A stretch of DNA of 64,000 nt from assembly GCF_000746205.1 (NCBI RefSeq), contig NZ_JQKV01000001.1, positions 546,814 to 610,813 on the forward strand. Reading direction: 5' to 3'. Position numbers and translations under genes: made by a program. Under the pieces are notes generated by a model that saw only the letters and a list, made by a program, of their open reading frames with translations, was not told the DNA's origin and did no database searches. Source of the DNA: Halorubrum sp. BV1. GTDB lineage: Archaea > Halobacteriota > Halobacteria > Halobacteriales > Haloferacaceae. Below are positions 44,799-53,394 of the stretch, piece by piece (position 1 is the first letter of the stretch; every line of letters begins with the position of its first letter).

Positions 44799-44903
44799 AT
44801 GGGTGAGTCGGCCTGTGACCGACGGTTCTGTCCGGTCTGCGATCTGGCCGTCTCGTGTGAGCGAGACGTCTGTCCGGAGTGTGACGCGCCGATTCGCGGG
44901 TGA
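44799..44903 (+). CDS. 34-residue zinc-ribbon-like microprotein
   Basis: An ATG at 44799 opens a 34-codon frame ending TGA at 44903. It encodes MGESACDRRFCPVCDLAV and later CERDVCPECDAPIRG. Six cysteines, in two C-P-x-C knuckles, make a plausible zinc-bound fold. GCTTTTGTCC at about 44768-44777 is 22-31 nt upstream, fitting a leaderless start. It lies between the aminotransferase and a convergent HAD gene, with only 1 nt to the HAD stop. Small CPxCG zinc proteins are a known class in haloarchaea. Confidence 0.72.
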   Translation: MGESACDRRFCPVCDLAVSCERDVCPECDAPIRG

Positions 44904-44904
44904 G

Positions 44905-45603
44905 TCACTCCAGTCGGTCGGCCAGATCGTGGAAGTCCTCGATGACGATGTCCGGCTCGGGCCCCAGTTCTTCGGTCGGAAGCTCCTTTCCGGGACGGGA
45001 CACCCACGCCGTCGACATCCCGGCGTGTTTCGCGCCCCACACGTCGCGCATTCCGCCGCCCGAGGCGTGTAAAACCGCCTCGATCGGCGTCTCCGTCCGC
45101 TCGGCGGCGTGCTCGTAGATCGCCGCGTCCGGCTTGTACGTCTCGACCTCGTGAGCGCTTATCGCGTCCGTTACGACGTCGCCGAGACCGGCGGCCGCGA
45201 CCAAGTGGTCCAACATCTCGGGCGAGCCGTTCGAGATGATGTATACCTCGTAGCCCGCGTCGGTGATCCGCTCGATTCCCGCCTCGACGTCGTCGAAGAT
45301 GGACAGCTCGTCCTCGTACACGGTTCGGCGGATCTCGTCGCGAGTGGCCGCCGGTACGTCGTACCCGTTCGCTTCGAGGGCGTAGCGGAGGCCCTGACCG
45401 ATGAGGTCCCAGAACGGTTGGTACGCGTCGATGTCGTTCGCGATCATCGAGTACTGGAGGTACTGGGCGCGCCACAACTGCGAGACCGCCTCCGCGTCGT
45501 CCAGCCCGTCGACGTGGGCTTCGAGCACCGCCTCCTGTGATCCGATATCGACGAGCGTGCTGTACGAGTCGACCGTGACCGTCGAGATGGAATCGTAGTC
45601 CAT
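44905..45603 (-). CDS. haloacid dehalogenase-type hydrolase (HAD superfamily)
   Basis: The 232-residue protein resembles type II 2-haloacid dehalogenases: TVTVDSYSTLVD at the N-terminus (nucleophile D11), IISNGSPEML for motif II, KPDAAIYEHAAE for the motif III lysine, and VLHASGGGMRDVWGAKHAGMSTAWVSR for motif IV. The substrate is unknown; true dehalogenation is not implied. The start at 45603 (MDYDSIST) is preferred over 45624. It is convergent with the microprotein gene. Confidence 0.9.
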   Translation of the reverse strand: MDYDSISTVTVDSYSTLVDIGSQEAVLEAHVDGLDDAEAVSQLWRAQYLQYSMIANDIDAYQPFWDLIGQGLRYALEANGYDVPAATRDEIRRTVYEDELSIFDDVEAGIERITDAGYEVYIISNGSPEMLDHLVAAAGLGDVVTDAISAHEVETYKPDAAIYEHAAERTETPIEAVLHASGGGMRDVWGAKHAGMSTAWVSRPGKELPTEELGPEPDIVIEDFHDLADRLE

Positions 45604-45687
45604 GCGGACGCTACCGCGTCCCACATCATAACCGTGGCGTCCGCGGCTGTCGCCACGGTTTATACCTCCCGGACCCGAGGTGCGGGT

Positions 45688-46713
45688 ATGGACTACAGAC
45701 GGCTCGGGAACACGGGACTATCCGTCTCCGAACTCTGTTTCGGAACGTGGCGATTCGGACGCGAGGCGAACGGCGTCGTGGAGACGGGCCGCGAGGAGGC
45801 CCACGAACTCCTCGACGCGGCGGACTCCCACGGGATCAACTTCATCGACACGGCGAACGTCTACGGGACGCCGAACGGGACGAGCGAGGAGTACATCGGC
45901 GAGTGGCTCGGAGAGCGCGACCGCGAGGACTACGTGATCGCCTCGAAGGTGTACTTCCCGTTCGACGGCCGCGGCGATCCCGGCCCCAACGACTCGGGGC
46001 TCGGGCGCAAGCACATTCGGGCACAGATCGAGGGAACGCTCGACCGGCTCGACACCGACTACCTTGACATCTACTACATCCACCGCTTCGACGAGGAGAC
46101 GCCCGTCGAGGAGACGATGCGCACCCTCGACGAGCTGGTCTCGGCGGGGAAGGTTCACCACCTCGGCGCGTCGACGATGGCGGCGTGGCAGCTGACGAAG
46201 GCGCTGTGGACCGCCGACGCCAACGACTACGCGGGGTTCGACGTGGTCCAGCCGCTTCACCACGCCGGCTACTACGAGGATGTCAAAGCGTACCTCGACG
46301 TCTGTATCGACCAAGACATCGCCGTCTGTCCGTACTCGCCGCTGGCCGGGGGGTTCCTCACCGGGAAGTACGAGCGTGCCGACCCCGACGATCCGGAGCA
46401 GGTGATCGCGCCGGACGGGTCGCGGGCGACCCTCGACGACCGGTTCGAGCGGTTCTACCTCTCCGAGCGCGGCTGGACGGTGCTCGACGCGGTCCGCGAG
46501 GTCGCCGACGAGTGCGACGCGACGCCGGCGCAGGTCGCGCTCGCGTGGCTCACCGAGTGGGACGAGTTCACCTGCGTCCCCATCGTCGGCGCGCGCACGC
46601 CGGAACAACTCGCAGAGAACGTCGCGGCGACCGATATCGACCTCTCGGACGCACAGTGGGACCGGATCATGGACGCGCGGTACAGCCCAGACGGGACCCT
46701 CTGGGGACACTGA
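45688..46713 (+). CDS. aldo/keto reductase
   Basis: The 341-residue NADP-dependent oxidoreductase has MDYRRLGNTGLSVSELCFGTW, FIDTANVYG, VIASKVYFP and DYLDIYYIHRFD, with Y and K of the AKR tetrad in the usual places and D-x-H near the third. The C-terminus carries the cofactor-binding pattern VPIVGARTPEQLAENVAA. It belongs to the voltage-gated potassium channel beta-like/YajO group. The start at 45688 is preferred: GTTTATACC (45658-45666) lies about 26 nt before it. The substrate is not known. Confidence 0.94.
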   Translation: MDYRRLGNTGLSVSELCFGTWRFGREANGVVETGREEAHELLDAADSHGINFIDTANVYGTPNGTSEEYIGEWLGERDREDYVIASKVYFPFDGRGDPGPNDSGLGRKHIRAQIEGTLDRLDTDYLDIYYIHRFDEETPVEETMRTLDELVSAGKVHHLGASTMAAWQLTKALWTADANDYAGFDVVQPLHHAGYYEDVKAYLDVCIDQDIAVCPYSPLAGGFLTGKYERADPDDPEQVIAPDGSRATLDDRFERFYLSERGWTVLDAVREVADECDATPAQVALAWLTEWDEFTCVPIVGARTPEQLAENVAATDIDLSDAQWDRIMDARYSPDGTLWGH

Positions 46714-46756
46714 GCCGCGGCCGACGACCGCGGTGCGGCGCGGGCTGCGGGGATCG

Positions 46757-47215
46757 CTACTCTCCGAAGTCCGGTAGATCGTCCGGCGCGTCGAACTCGG
46801 CCTCCCAGTCGATGTACTCCGATTTGAGCGTCTCACAGACGATCTGGCCCAGCTCCGTGAGTCCGGCGTTGATCGCAGAGACCGTCCCCCACGAGTTCAA
46901 CTCGGGGTGGAGGTCGCGCTCTTTCCAGTCTTCGGGTAGCCCCGGCGCGTGGTAGCCCACGCGGTCTGCGAAGTCGTCCCAAAAGAAGTCGAACCGAGAG
47001 ACTAAGCCGAGGTCGACGGCGATCCGCCAGTCGTCCTCGTCCATGTCGCTCGTCGCTGCCCACTCGCCGAACGCCTCCTCCCACGCGCCCTCACGGAGGA
47101 ACGCCTCCAACTCGTCGCGGCGGTACTCGCCGCCCGCGACCTCCGCGTCTTCGTACTCGTTCGGGTCGACGGCGGCGAGTTCTGGCGGGTCCGGTGGGTC
47201 GACGTCGAGGGTCAT
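46757..47215 (-). CDS. conserved haloarchaeal hypothetical protein
   Basis: The 152-residue acidic protein starts at ATG 47215 (MTLDVDPPDPPELAAVD); a longer frame upstream is arginine-rich and out of character, so I trim it. Aromatic-rich segments WRIAVDLGLVSRFDFFWDDFADRVGY suggest a folded domain. It lacks membrane segments and known motifs. It is divergent from the membrane protein at 47331, with a 115-bp gap. Function unknown. Confidence 0.7.
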   Translation of the reverse strand: MTLDVDPPDPPELAAVDPNEYEDAEVAGGEYRRDELEAFLREGAWEEAFGEWAATSDMDEDDWRIAVDLGLVSRFDFFWDDFADRVGYHAPGLPEDWKERDLHPELNSWGTVSAINAGLTELGQIVCETLKSEYIDWEAEFDAPDDLPDFGE

Positions 47216-47330
47216 GTACGGCGATCCGCGCCGCCGACCCAAAACGGTGCGGGTCGTCGTCGCCCCGCGCGGTCCCCGCGGTCGCCGCCGATCCGGGCCT
47301 TTTACCGCCGTGCCGGTCCGACACTTCGAT

Positions 47331-47744
47331 ATGGAGATTCGAGCAATCGCTCGCCGGACGGCGATCGCCGCCGCCGTCGTCACCGTGCTCGTGCTCGCCG
47401 CGCCGTACGCGATACTCGCGGGGTCGGGCGCTTCTGACCAGCTCGCCGCCTACTACGCGTCGGGGACTGTCGGCGGTGCTGGAATCGTGCTGTTCGCGCT
47501 CGTGAGCGCGGTCGTCGTCGGATCGGTCGAGCAGGGGAACCTCGATCCGGGAACGCTTGTCGGAGCCGCGGTGATGCTCGGCGTCGCAACGACCGCGAGC
47601 GCGGTGTTTTGGGCGCTCGCAATCGAACCCAGCCCGCTGTTCCGGGAGAACCTCTGGCTCGTGTGGCACGCCCGCGCCGTCGTCGCGGCCTCGGTGCCCG
47701 TTCCGGTCGCCGCCGCGGTGTACGCGCGCGAAGTGGTGTCGTAG
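47331..47744 (+). CDS. small multi-pass membrane protein
   Basis: The 137-residue protein starts MEIRAIARRTAIAAAVV and has four predicted transmembrane helices (about 10-28, 45-62, 72-92, 112-130). It resembles uncharacterised haloarchaeal integral membrane proteins. TTTTACC at about 47299-47305 lies 26-32 nt before the ATG, fitting a leaderless gene and excluding longer upstream starts. It directly precedes the SRP RNA. Confidence 0.75.
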   Translation: MEIRAIARRTAIAAAVVTVLVLAAPYAILAGSGASDQLAAYYASGTVGGAGIVLFALVSAVVVGSVEQGNLDPGTLVGAAVMLGVATTASAVFWALAIEPSPLFRENLWLVWHARAVVAASVPVPVAAAVYAREVVS

Positions 47745-47795
47745 CTCGAATCGGACGAACGAAAGGCCCTTAAGGTGCTGTCGTGTACTCTGAGA

Positions 47796-48101
47796 TGGAC
47801 TAGGTCGGGCGGTTAGGCCCCGCTCGTCACCCGTGAGGTAGTCTTCAGCGGGGACCGAACAGCGGGCGCGTCCGGTCAGACCGGCACGGGCCCCGAGAGC
47901 CAACGTGGAAACCTCGTCCGCCGGGGACAGCGGTCCACGACGCCCGCTCGCAGGAGCGGTCCGTCGCGGTTCGTCGGCGACACCGGGTCAGGCGCGGAAG
48001 CGAGCAGCCCACCGCCGAACGCCCGTCGCTCGTCGGGTCGCGGGGTGGAGAAGGCAACCGGGATACCCCGTGACGGAACGCCGGGCCACCCCGCCCGTCC
48101 A
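47796..48101 (+). ncRNA. ffs: archaeal SRP (7S) RNA
   Basis: About 306 nt. The Alu-domain start TAGGTCGGGCGGTTAGGCCC is at 47801-47820, and the S-domain signature GGGTCAGGCGCGGAAGCGAG lies at about 47986-48005 with AGCAGCC after it, the SRP54-binding loop common to archaeal and bacterial SRP RNAs. TGGAC (47796-47800) pairs with GTCCA (48097-48101) as closing helix 1, which fixes the ends. The length matches the known 304-nt Halobacterium 7S RNA. CCCTTAAGG (47767-47775) lies 21-29 nt upstream as TATA element. It guides membrane-protein translation with SRP19 and SRP54. Confidence 0.93.
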
Positions 48102-48203
48102 CCATTCATACGCGTCGAGCCGACTCGAACGAGCGTAGCGTCTCGCTCGTATGCCGGCGGTACAACTATACAGATCCATCTCGACGTTCCGGTGGAGTCT
48201 ACT

Positions 48204-48623
48204 ATGGAAATCTCGGAGAAGCTCCTTTGTCTGTTCAGCGCCGATGTTCGCGAGGAAGACGGGGAATACGTGGTCGACGTGCCGCGCCGCGAGGTCGAGA
48301 CCGGATCTCTCGAACCGGGTGAGACGTACCGCGTCGCGCTCGTCGCGCGGTCCGAATCCGACGAGTCCGCCGCGGCGGACGACGGAGACGGCGACATCGC
48401 CGCCTCCCGGTCGGACGACGGGCCGCAGCCGCCGGTCGAGCCCGGCGAGATGCGGTACGTCGAGATCGAAGACCTCGGGAAGCAGGGCGACGGGATCGCC
48501 AGAGTCGAGCGGGGATACGTTATCATCGTGCCCGACACGGAGGTCGGAGAGCGCGTAAAAATCGAGGTGACGGAAGTGAAACCGAACTTCGCGGTCGGCG
48601 ACGTCGTCGACGACGCGGTGTAG
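48204..48623 (+). CDS. TRAM domain RNA-binding protein
   Basis: The 139-residue protein has a 60-residue N-terminal region with MEISEKLLCLFSADVREEDG, an acidic linker, and a C-terminal TRAM domain (about 80-135): YVEIEDLGKQGDGIARVERGY, VIIVPDTEVGERVKIEV and VKPNFAVGDVV. TRAM proteins of this kind in archaea bind RNA, possibly as RNA chaperones. I choose ATG 48204 because the longer frame runs back into the SRP RNA, and CTATACAG at about 48171-48178 provides a TATA box. Confidence 0.9.
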   Translation: MEISEKLLCLFSADVREEDGEYVVDVPRREVETGSLEPGETYRVALVARSESDESAAADDGDGDIAASRSDDGPQPPVEPGEMRYVEIEDLGKQGDGIARVERGYVIIVPDTEVGERVKIEVTEVKPNFAVGDVVDDAV

Positions 48624-48644
48624 CCGCCGGCGTCCGCGCCTCGT

Positions 48645-49529
48645 TCACGAGGTCGTGTCAGATGCGTCGACGGGCGGACGACCCTCTTCTCGGTCACCAC
48701 CCTGCGGGATTCGCGCGTCCCAGTACGAGACCGACGCGACGTAGTCGCCGGGGATGGTGTTGCCGACGAGCCTGTCGAGCACGCGGAACGGCTTCGCGAT
48801 CGGGCCGGGAAGTTCGCGGTAGAATCCGTACGGGAGCACGAAGTCGTGAGACTCGCCCGCGAGCGTGAGTCCCGCCTCTCGGAGCATGTCGGCCACTTGG
48901 TCCTCGGAGTAGAGCCGCGACCCCATCGGGAGCAGCCACGTGTACAGCGTCCGCAGGCTCCGTCCGTTGAACGTGTCGAAAAACACCTGGTCGGCGCTGA
49001 CGCGGCACAGTTCTTCGAGGAACGGCGCGGGGTCGTCCATCAGATGGAAAAACCGCATCGCGATCACCGTATCGAAGTGGTCGTCCGGGAACGGGAGCCG
49101 CGAGGCGTCGCCGCGGACGAACTCGACCGTGTCGGAGAGTCCGGCTTTGGCGGCCTTCGCGCGTCCCTGTTCGAGCATCTCCCGGGAGATGTCGAGGCCG
49201 ACGATGTCGGCTCCGCGGTCGGCGAGCATGGTCGTGAACCGGCCGGTTCCGCAGGCGACCTCCAGCACGCGGTGCCCCTCTTCGATCGGCCCGAGCGCGG
49301 AGAGCACCGCCGCCTTCTCGCGCCGATCGATGAGTTCGCCGCCGCCGGAGAATCGCACGTCCTCGTACTCTTCTGCGACCTCGTCGGCCTGGTACCAGTC
49401 CTGTCCCTTCACGTTGCCCGTACTGAACGCCGGACCGACAAAACCGTACTGGATGCGACCGAGACGCGGCGCGACCCGAGCGCGCCGCCACTGCCGAACG
49501 AGACGACGGCGTCCGCGAGCGACTCGCAT
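48645..49529 (-). CDS. class I SAM-dependent methyltransferase
   Basis: The 294-residue protein has motif I VLEVACGTGRFTTMLA, motif II VGLDISREML, VEFVRGDASRLPFPDDHFD and post-motif LEELCRVS, the Methyltransf_11/25 (UbiE-like) pattern. The N-terminal 35 residues are arginine-rich and poorly conserved in appearance, so a later start is possible. AATATATTAATTAT at about 49547-49560 (minus strand) lies about 20-30 nt before the ATG, supporting 49529. The substrate is unknown; a quinone, lipid or small molecule is likely. Confidence 0.88.
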   Translation of the reverse strand: MRVARGRRRLVRQWRRARVAPRLGRIQYGFVGPAFSTGNVKGQDWYQADEVAEEYEDVRFSGGGELIDRREKAAVLSALGPIEEGHRVLEVACGTGRFTTMLADRGADIVGLDISREMLEQGRAKAAKAGLSDTVEFVRGDASRLPFPDDHFDTVIAMRFFHLMDDPAPFLEELCRVSADQVFFDTFNGRSLRTLYTWLLPMGSRLYSEDQVADMLREAGLTLAGESHDFVLPYGFYRELPGPIAKPFRVLDRLVGNTIPGDYVASVSYWDARIPQGGDREEGRPPVDASDTTS

Positions 49530-49666
49530 CGTCGGAGCGACAGAATATATTAATTATTCGTGAATGATTGGAGAGCGATAGGTGATATTAACACATTATA
49601 TTGTTCCAATCGGATTCCCCTATATGTAGCTAACCTTTACCACTAAGAAGGGGATTGATAGGAGAC

Positions 49667-49939
49667 ATGAGTACCAGTCACGCGGAGGCCGCCGACCAAG
49701 ACCGTCTTTCGGAATCCGAGTACCGCGACCGCTTGCGCGAACTTCCGCCGAGCGCCAAGCTGGTCGCCAAGGTACTGGAGGGCGACGCGCCGCTGTCTCA
49801 GGGGGGGCTCGCCGAGGAGTCGTTGCTTCCCGACCGGACCGTCCGCTACGCTCTCAACAGGCTCGAAGAGGAAGGCCTCGTCGACTCGCGGTACAGCTTC
49901 AAGGACGCGCGCAAGCAGGTGTACTACCTGACGGTCTAG
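49667..49939 (+). CDS. small winged-helix transcription regulator (MarR-like)
   Basis: The 90-residue protein is mostly one winged helix: SAKLVAKVLEGDAPLSQGGLAEESLLPDRTVRYALNRLEEEGLVDSRY, then a wing and DARKQVYYLTV. I choose ATG 49667, since CCTTTACCA at about 49631-49639 lies 28-36 nt upstream; an ATG at 49655 is an alternative. GGAG at 49661-49664 precedes it closely. It diverges from the methyltransferase across a very AT-rich region (49540-49640) that may hold a shared operator. Confidence 0.85.
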   Translation: MSTSHAEAADQDRLSESEYRDRLRELPPSAKLVAKVLEGDAPLSQGGLAEESLLPDRTVRYALNRLEEEGLVDSRYSFKDARKQVYYLTV

Positions 49940-50030
49940 ACCGGTACTGACCCGCGCCGCGCGCACCGACACGACGAATCCACGCTCTCGCACGGAGCCC
50001 TTTTTATCCCTCCGCCCGGTATCGACGGAT

Positions 50031-51038
50031 ATGGATCTCTCGGTTGTCGTACCGACCCTCAACGGGCGGGACCGGTTGGCCGCCTGTCTCGACGCGCTTT
50101 CGGCACACGCCCCCGAGGCGGAGGTGATCGTCGCCAACGGTCCCTCCGCCGACGGCACGACCGGGATGGTACGCGACCGCGACGACGTGGACGTGTTAGT
50201 CGAGATTTCCGACCGGACGGTCAACGTCGCCCGCAACGCGGGCATCGAGGTCGCGACCGGCGACGCGATCGCGGTCGTGGACTACGACCACCGGATCGGC
50301 GAGTCTTGGGCAGACGGCGTCCGGAGCGGACTCGGGGCGGCCGACGTCGTGACCGGCCCGGTGACGTCGGTGAACGCGCCGACGGCGGACGGGAACGACG
50401 ACCACGACGGCGGCGTCTCGGACGCGACGGACGCTCCCGGCGCGTCGCCTGCCACCCCCGGAGAATCGCCGGACGGTCCCGAGCGGCGAACGATCGCGGG
50501 GCACGACGTGACGTACTTCGAGAGCGGCAACGTCGCCTTCCGGAGCGAGACCCTCCGCGATCTCGATGGCTTCGACGAGTACCTGCGCACCGGCGGGGCT
50601 CGCGACGCCGCACACCGGCTCGCGCGGATGGGCTGTGCGGTCGCGTGGCGCGAGGATCTCGCGGCGGTCAAGCGACTCCCGAACCCGACTGCCGCGGACG
50701 GGGGGCGGACGGCCCGCGAGTGGGGCTGGAAGTACCGCGCGCTTTCCTACCGGCTCTGTAAGAACTACGGGGTGCGCCCGACCGTGCTCGCGCGGGCCGG
50801 CTCGCACGCGCTGACGGACGCGGTCGGCGTCGCGCGCGAGGTCGTGCGCGGCGAGTCCACCCCGTCCCGGTGGATCGCCACCGGCCGCGACGTGCTCCTC
50901 GGACTCACGGGCGGAAGCTCCGACGGGCTCGTCGCCCGTCGCCGCGACCGAAGCCCCGCGCGGAATCCGAACGGGATCTCGACGCGCGCCGACCGCGCCG
51001 TCGCGCGGTACGACGGGCGAGACGCCGACGGGGAGTGA
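50031..51038 (+). CDS. family 2 glycosyltransferase
   Basis: The 335-residue protein starts MDLSVVVPTLNGRDRLAACLDAL, the GT2 (GT-A) nucleotide-binding fold, with VIVANGPSADGT, NVARNAGIEVATGDAIAVVDYD (the D-x-D-like metal site) and GFDEYLRTGGARD. An acidic, low-complexity insert of about 40 residues (about 122-155) interrupts the fold. TTTTTATCC (50001-50009) is 22-30 nt upstream, fitting a leaderless start. The role is probably glycan or lipid glycosylation; the acceptor is unknown. Confidence 0.9.
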   Translation: MDLSVVVPTLNGRDRLAACLDALSAHAPEAEVIVANGPSADGTTGMVRDRDDVDVLVEISDRTVNVARNAGIEVATGDAIAVVDYDHRIGESWADGVRSGLGAADVVTGPVTSVNAPTADGNDDHDGGVSDATDAPGASPATPGESPDGPERRTIAGHDVTYFESGNVAFRSETLRDLDGFDEYLRTGGARDAAHRLARMGCAVAWREDLAAVKRLPNPTAADGGRTAREWGWKYRALSYRLCKNYGVRPTVLARAGSHALTDAVGVAREVVRGESTPSRWIATGRDVLLGLTGGSSDGLVARRRDRSPARNPNGISTRADRAVARYDGRDADGE

Positions 51039-51084
51039 ATTCCCGCGCATTTTAACCCCGGGCGACGTCAACTGCCGGCAACAG

Positions 51085-51903
51085 ATGGGACTCACGAAGC
51101 GGATCATTCCCTGCATCGACGTCGACCTCGACGACGACGGGGACGCGGCGGTGTACACGGGCGTCAACTTCGAGAACTTGGAGTACACCGGCGACCCGGT
51201 CGAGCTGGCGAAAAAGTACAACGCCGCCGGCGCGGACGAGTTCGTCTTCCTCGACATCACCGCGAGCGCGGAGGGCCGCGAGACGATGCTCGACGTGGTG
51301 AACGCGGTCGCGGACGAGTGTTTCATCCCCCTCACGGTCGGCGGCGGCATCCGGACGAAAGCCGACATCAAGGAGACGCTGCGGGCCGGTGCCGACAAGG
51401 TCTCGATCACCACCGGCGCGCTCGACCGGCCCGAACTCATCGAGGAGGGCGCGGCCGCGTTCGGCTCCCAGTGTATCGTCATCTCCGTCGACGCGCGACG
51501 GCGGCACGACGACGCCGGCGACCACTTCTACGAGGACGCAGACGGCGAGGAGGTGTGGTTCGAGTGCACGAAGAAGGGAGGCCGAGAGGGAACCGGCATC
51601 GACGCCGTCTCGTGGGCGAAAGAGGCCGAAGAGCGCGGCGCGGGCGAGCTGTTCGTCAACTCGATCGACAAAGACGGGACGAAAGACGGCTACGACATTC
51701 CCCTGATGACGGCGATATGCGACGCCGTCTCGACGCCCGTCATCGCCTCCTCGGGCTGTGGCGGTCCGGAAGACATGTACGAGGTGTTCACCGAGGCGAA
51801 CGCCGACGCCGGCCTCGCCGCGTCTATCTTCCACTTCGGCGACTACTCGATAGAGGAGACGAAGGCGTACCTCGACGAGCGCGGCGTTCCGGTTCGGCTC
51901 TGA
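51085..51903 (+). CDS. hisF: imidazole glycerol phosphate synthase subunit HisF
   Basis: The 272-residue cyclase subunit of histidine biosynthesis converts PRFAR with ammonia from HisH to IGP and AICAR. The (beta/alpha)8 barrel has KRIIPCIDVDL (catalytic D12), LTVGGGIRT, VSITTGAL, VISVDARR (second aspartate), DGYDIPLM and IASSGCGGPEDM (phosphate binding). It is about 20 residues longer than bacterial HisF owing to an insert near 145-160 (HDDAGDHFYEDADGEE). TTTTAACC at 51050-51057 gives a leaderless start. HisH is not in the window; hisC lies 400 bp downstream. Confidence 0.97.
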   Translation: MGLTKRIIPCIDVDLDDDGDAAVYTGVNFENLEYTGDPVELAKKYNAAGADEFVFLDITASAEGRETMLDVVNAVADECFIPLTVGGGIRTKADIKETLRAGADKVSITTGALDRPELIEEGAAAFGSQCIVISVDARRRHDDAGDHFYEDADGEEVWFECTKKGGREGTGIDAVSWAKEAEERGAGELFVNSIDKDGTKDGYDIPLMTAICDAVSTPVIASSGCGGPEDMYEVFTEANADAGLAASIFHFGDYSIEETKAYLDERGVPVRL

Positions 51904-52028
51904 GTCGTCGGACTGGGGCGGTGCGTACGCTCCGAGCGTCGTGGTAGTCTCGGATGGAACTCACCGTTGTCCCGCTTTTTAGTCCCGAAATCAACAGTTA
52001 TTATGCGATTGCGATCGAAGTGGCACGT

Positions 52029-52211
52029 ATGTCCACGTCACCGACGCGTGTGCGCGCCGAGCCTCCAGAGCTCGTCTGCAAGCGGACCGACGACGCCGAC
52101 GCCGACGGGGAGGTGACGTTCTTCGAGCGAGAGCGCGATCCGGACGACCGGACGACGCGCTGGATCACGGTCCGGGAGTCCGACTGCGTGCCGCGGTCGG
52201 AGTGGCGGTAG
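52029..52211 (+). CDS. small conserved haloarchaeal protein
   Basis: A 60-residue acidic protein with the segment PELVCKRTDDADADGEVTF and the tail TTRWITVRESDCVPRSEWR, probably a small beta domain; I recall similar small halophile proteins of unknown function. The ATG at 52029 is preferred because GTTATTATG at 51996-52004 is 25-33 nt upstream. It lies between hisF and hisC on the same strand. Confidence 0.65.
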   Translation: MSTSPTRVRAEPPELVCKRTDDADADGEVTFFERERDPDDRTTRWITVRESDCVPRSEWR

Positions 52212-52267
52212 ACGCACGCAGCGGCGACGGCGAGGGACCGGCCGTCCTCCGTTGACCCGTTCGGCCA

Positions 52268-52276
52268 CCCTTAAGA
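52268..52276 (+). promoter_or_regulatory. TATA element of the hisC operon
   Basis: CCCTTAAGA lies 24-32 nt before the hisC ATG at 52300, with GC-rich sequence on both sides. The spacing fits a leaderless transcript and decides against an upstream in-frame start at 52252. Confidence 0.6.
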
Positions 52277-52299
52277 GCGCCCCGCCCGGATACGTCCCC

Positions 52300-53394
52300 A
52301 TGCACCCACGGGATCTCTCCGATCACTCGCCGTACGTGCCCGGCCGGGGCGTCGAGGAGGTGGCCCGCGACCGCGGCCTCGACCCCGACGAGCTTATCAA
52401 ACTCTCTTCGAACGAGAACCCCCACGGACCGAGCCCGGCGGCCGTCGAGGCGATCCGTGAGCACGCCGACCGGGTTCACCAGTACCCCAAGTCCTCGCAC
52501 ACGGACCTGACCGAGAAGCTCGCCGAGAAGTGGGACGTCACGGCTGAACAGGTGTGGGTCTCGCCGGGCGCGGACGGCTCTATCGATTACCTCTCGCGGG
52601 CGACGCTGTCACCCGGCGACGAGGTGCTCGTCCCGAGTCCCGGCTTCGCCTACTACGCGATGTCCGCGCGGTACCACCACGGCGAGGTCGCGGAGTACGA
52701 ACTGGATCCGGCAGACGGGTTCACACAGGACGCGGAGACTGTCCTCTCCGCGTACGGCGGCGAGCGGATCGTCTACGTCACCTCGCCGCACAATCCCACG
52801 GGCTCGACGATGCCGCTCGCGGCGATAGAGACCGTCGCGGACGCGACCGCGCCGGAGACGCTCGTCGTCGTCGACGAGGCGTACGGGGAGTTCGCCGAGG
52901 TCGACAGCGCGATCCCGCTCGTCGACGAGCGCGACGACGTGGCCGTCCTCCGCACGTTCTCGAAGGCGTACGGGCTCGCCGGGCTGCGGATCGGGTACTC
53001 CGTCGTCCCCGAGGAGTGGGGCGCGGCGTACGCTCGCGTCAACACGCCGTTCGCCGCGAACGAGCTGGCGTGTCGGGCCGCGCTCGCCGCGCTCGACGAC
53101 GAGAACCACGTCGCGGAGGCGGTCGAGACGGCGCGGTGGGCGCGCAGCCACATCGCGGACGAACTCGACGCGCCGACGGTCGAGTCCGCCGGGAACTTCG
53201 TACTCGCGCGCGTCGGCGACGCAGAGCGCGTCGCGGACGCGGCACAGGACCGCGGCGTGATCATCCGCGATTGCACCTCCTTTGGACTCCCCGAACACGT
53301 CCGGATCTCGACGGGCACTCGCGACGAGACGCGGGAGGCGGTCGAGACGCTCAACCGAGTCCTCGCCGACCTCGACCTCGGTGTTCGCGCGTGA
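52300..53394 (+). CDS. hisC: histidinol-phosphate aminotransferase
   Basis: The 364-residue PLP class I/II aminotransferase has IKLSSNENPHGPSPAAVEAI, SPHNPTGSTMP, VVDEAYGEF and the PLP lysine in TFSKAYGLAGLRIGY, with the phosphate-binding arginine in RISTGTRDE. It makes histidinol phosphate in histidine synthesis. It is the first gene of a three-gene coupled operon: its stop overlaps the GTG of the next gene, and that overlaps the CDP-alcohol transferase. Such an unrelated trio with overlaps is common packing in haloarchaea. Confidence 0.96.
   Translation: MHPRDLSDHSPYVPGRGVEEVARDRGLDPDELIKLSSNENPHGPSPAAVEAIREHADRVHQYPKSSHTDLTEKLAEKWDVTAEQVWVSPGADGSIDYLSRATLSPGDEVLVPSPGFAYYAMSARYHHGEVAEYELDPADGFTQDAETVLSAYGGERIVYVTSPHNPTGSTMPLAAIETVADATAPETLVVVDEAYGEFAEVDSAIPLVDERDDVAVLRTFSKAYGLAGLRIGYSVVPEEWGAAYARVNTPFAANELACRAALAALDDENHVAEAVETARWARSHIADELDAPTVESAGNFVLARVGDAERVADAAQDRGVIIRDCTSFGLPEHVRISTGTRDETREAVETLNRVLADLDLGVRA

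Noticed and set aside
48045..48203. A longer TRAM protein starting at 48045
   Set aside because: The extra 53 codons overlap the 3' end of the SRP RNA; a TATA-like site and ATG at 48204 fit better.
50196..51482. A 428-residue minus-strand frame opposite the glycosyltransferase and hisF
   Set aside because: Antisense shadow of two recognised genes.
52554..53390. A 279-residue N-terminal extension of the adenylate-kinase-like protein
   Set aside because: It is the shifted frame inside hisC with extreme arginine content. The P-loop protein starts at GTG 53391.
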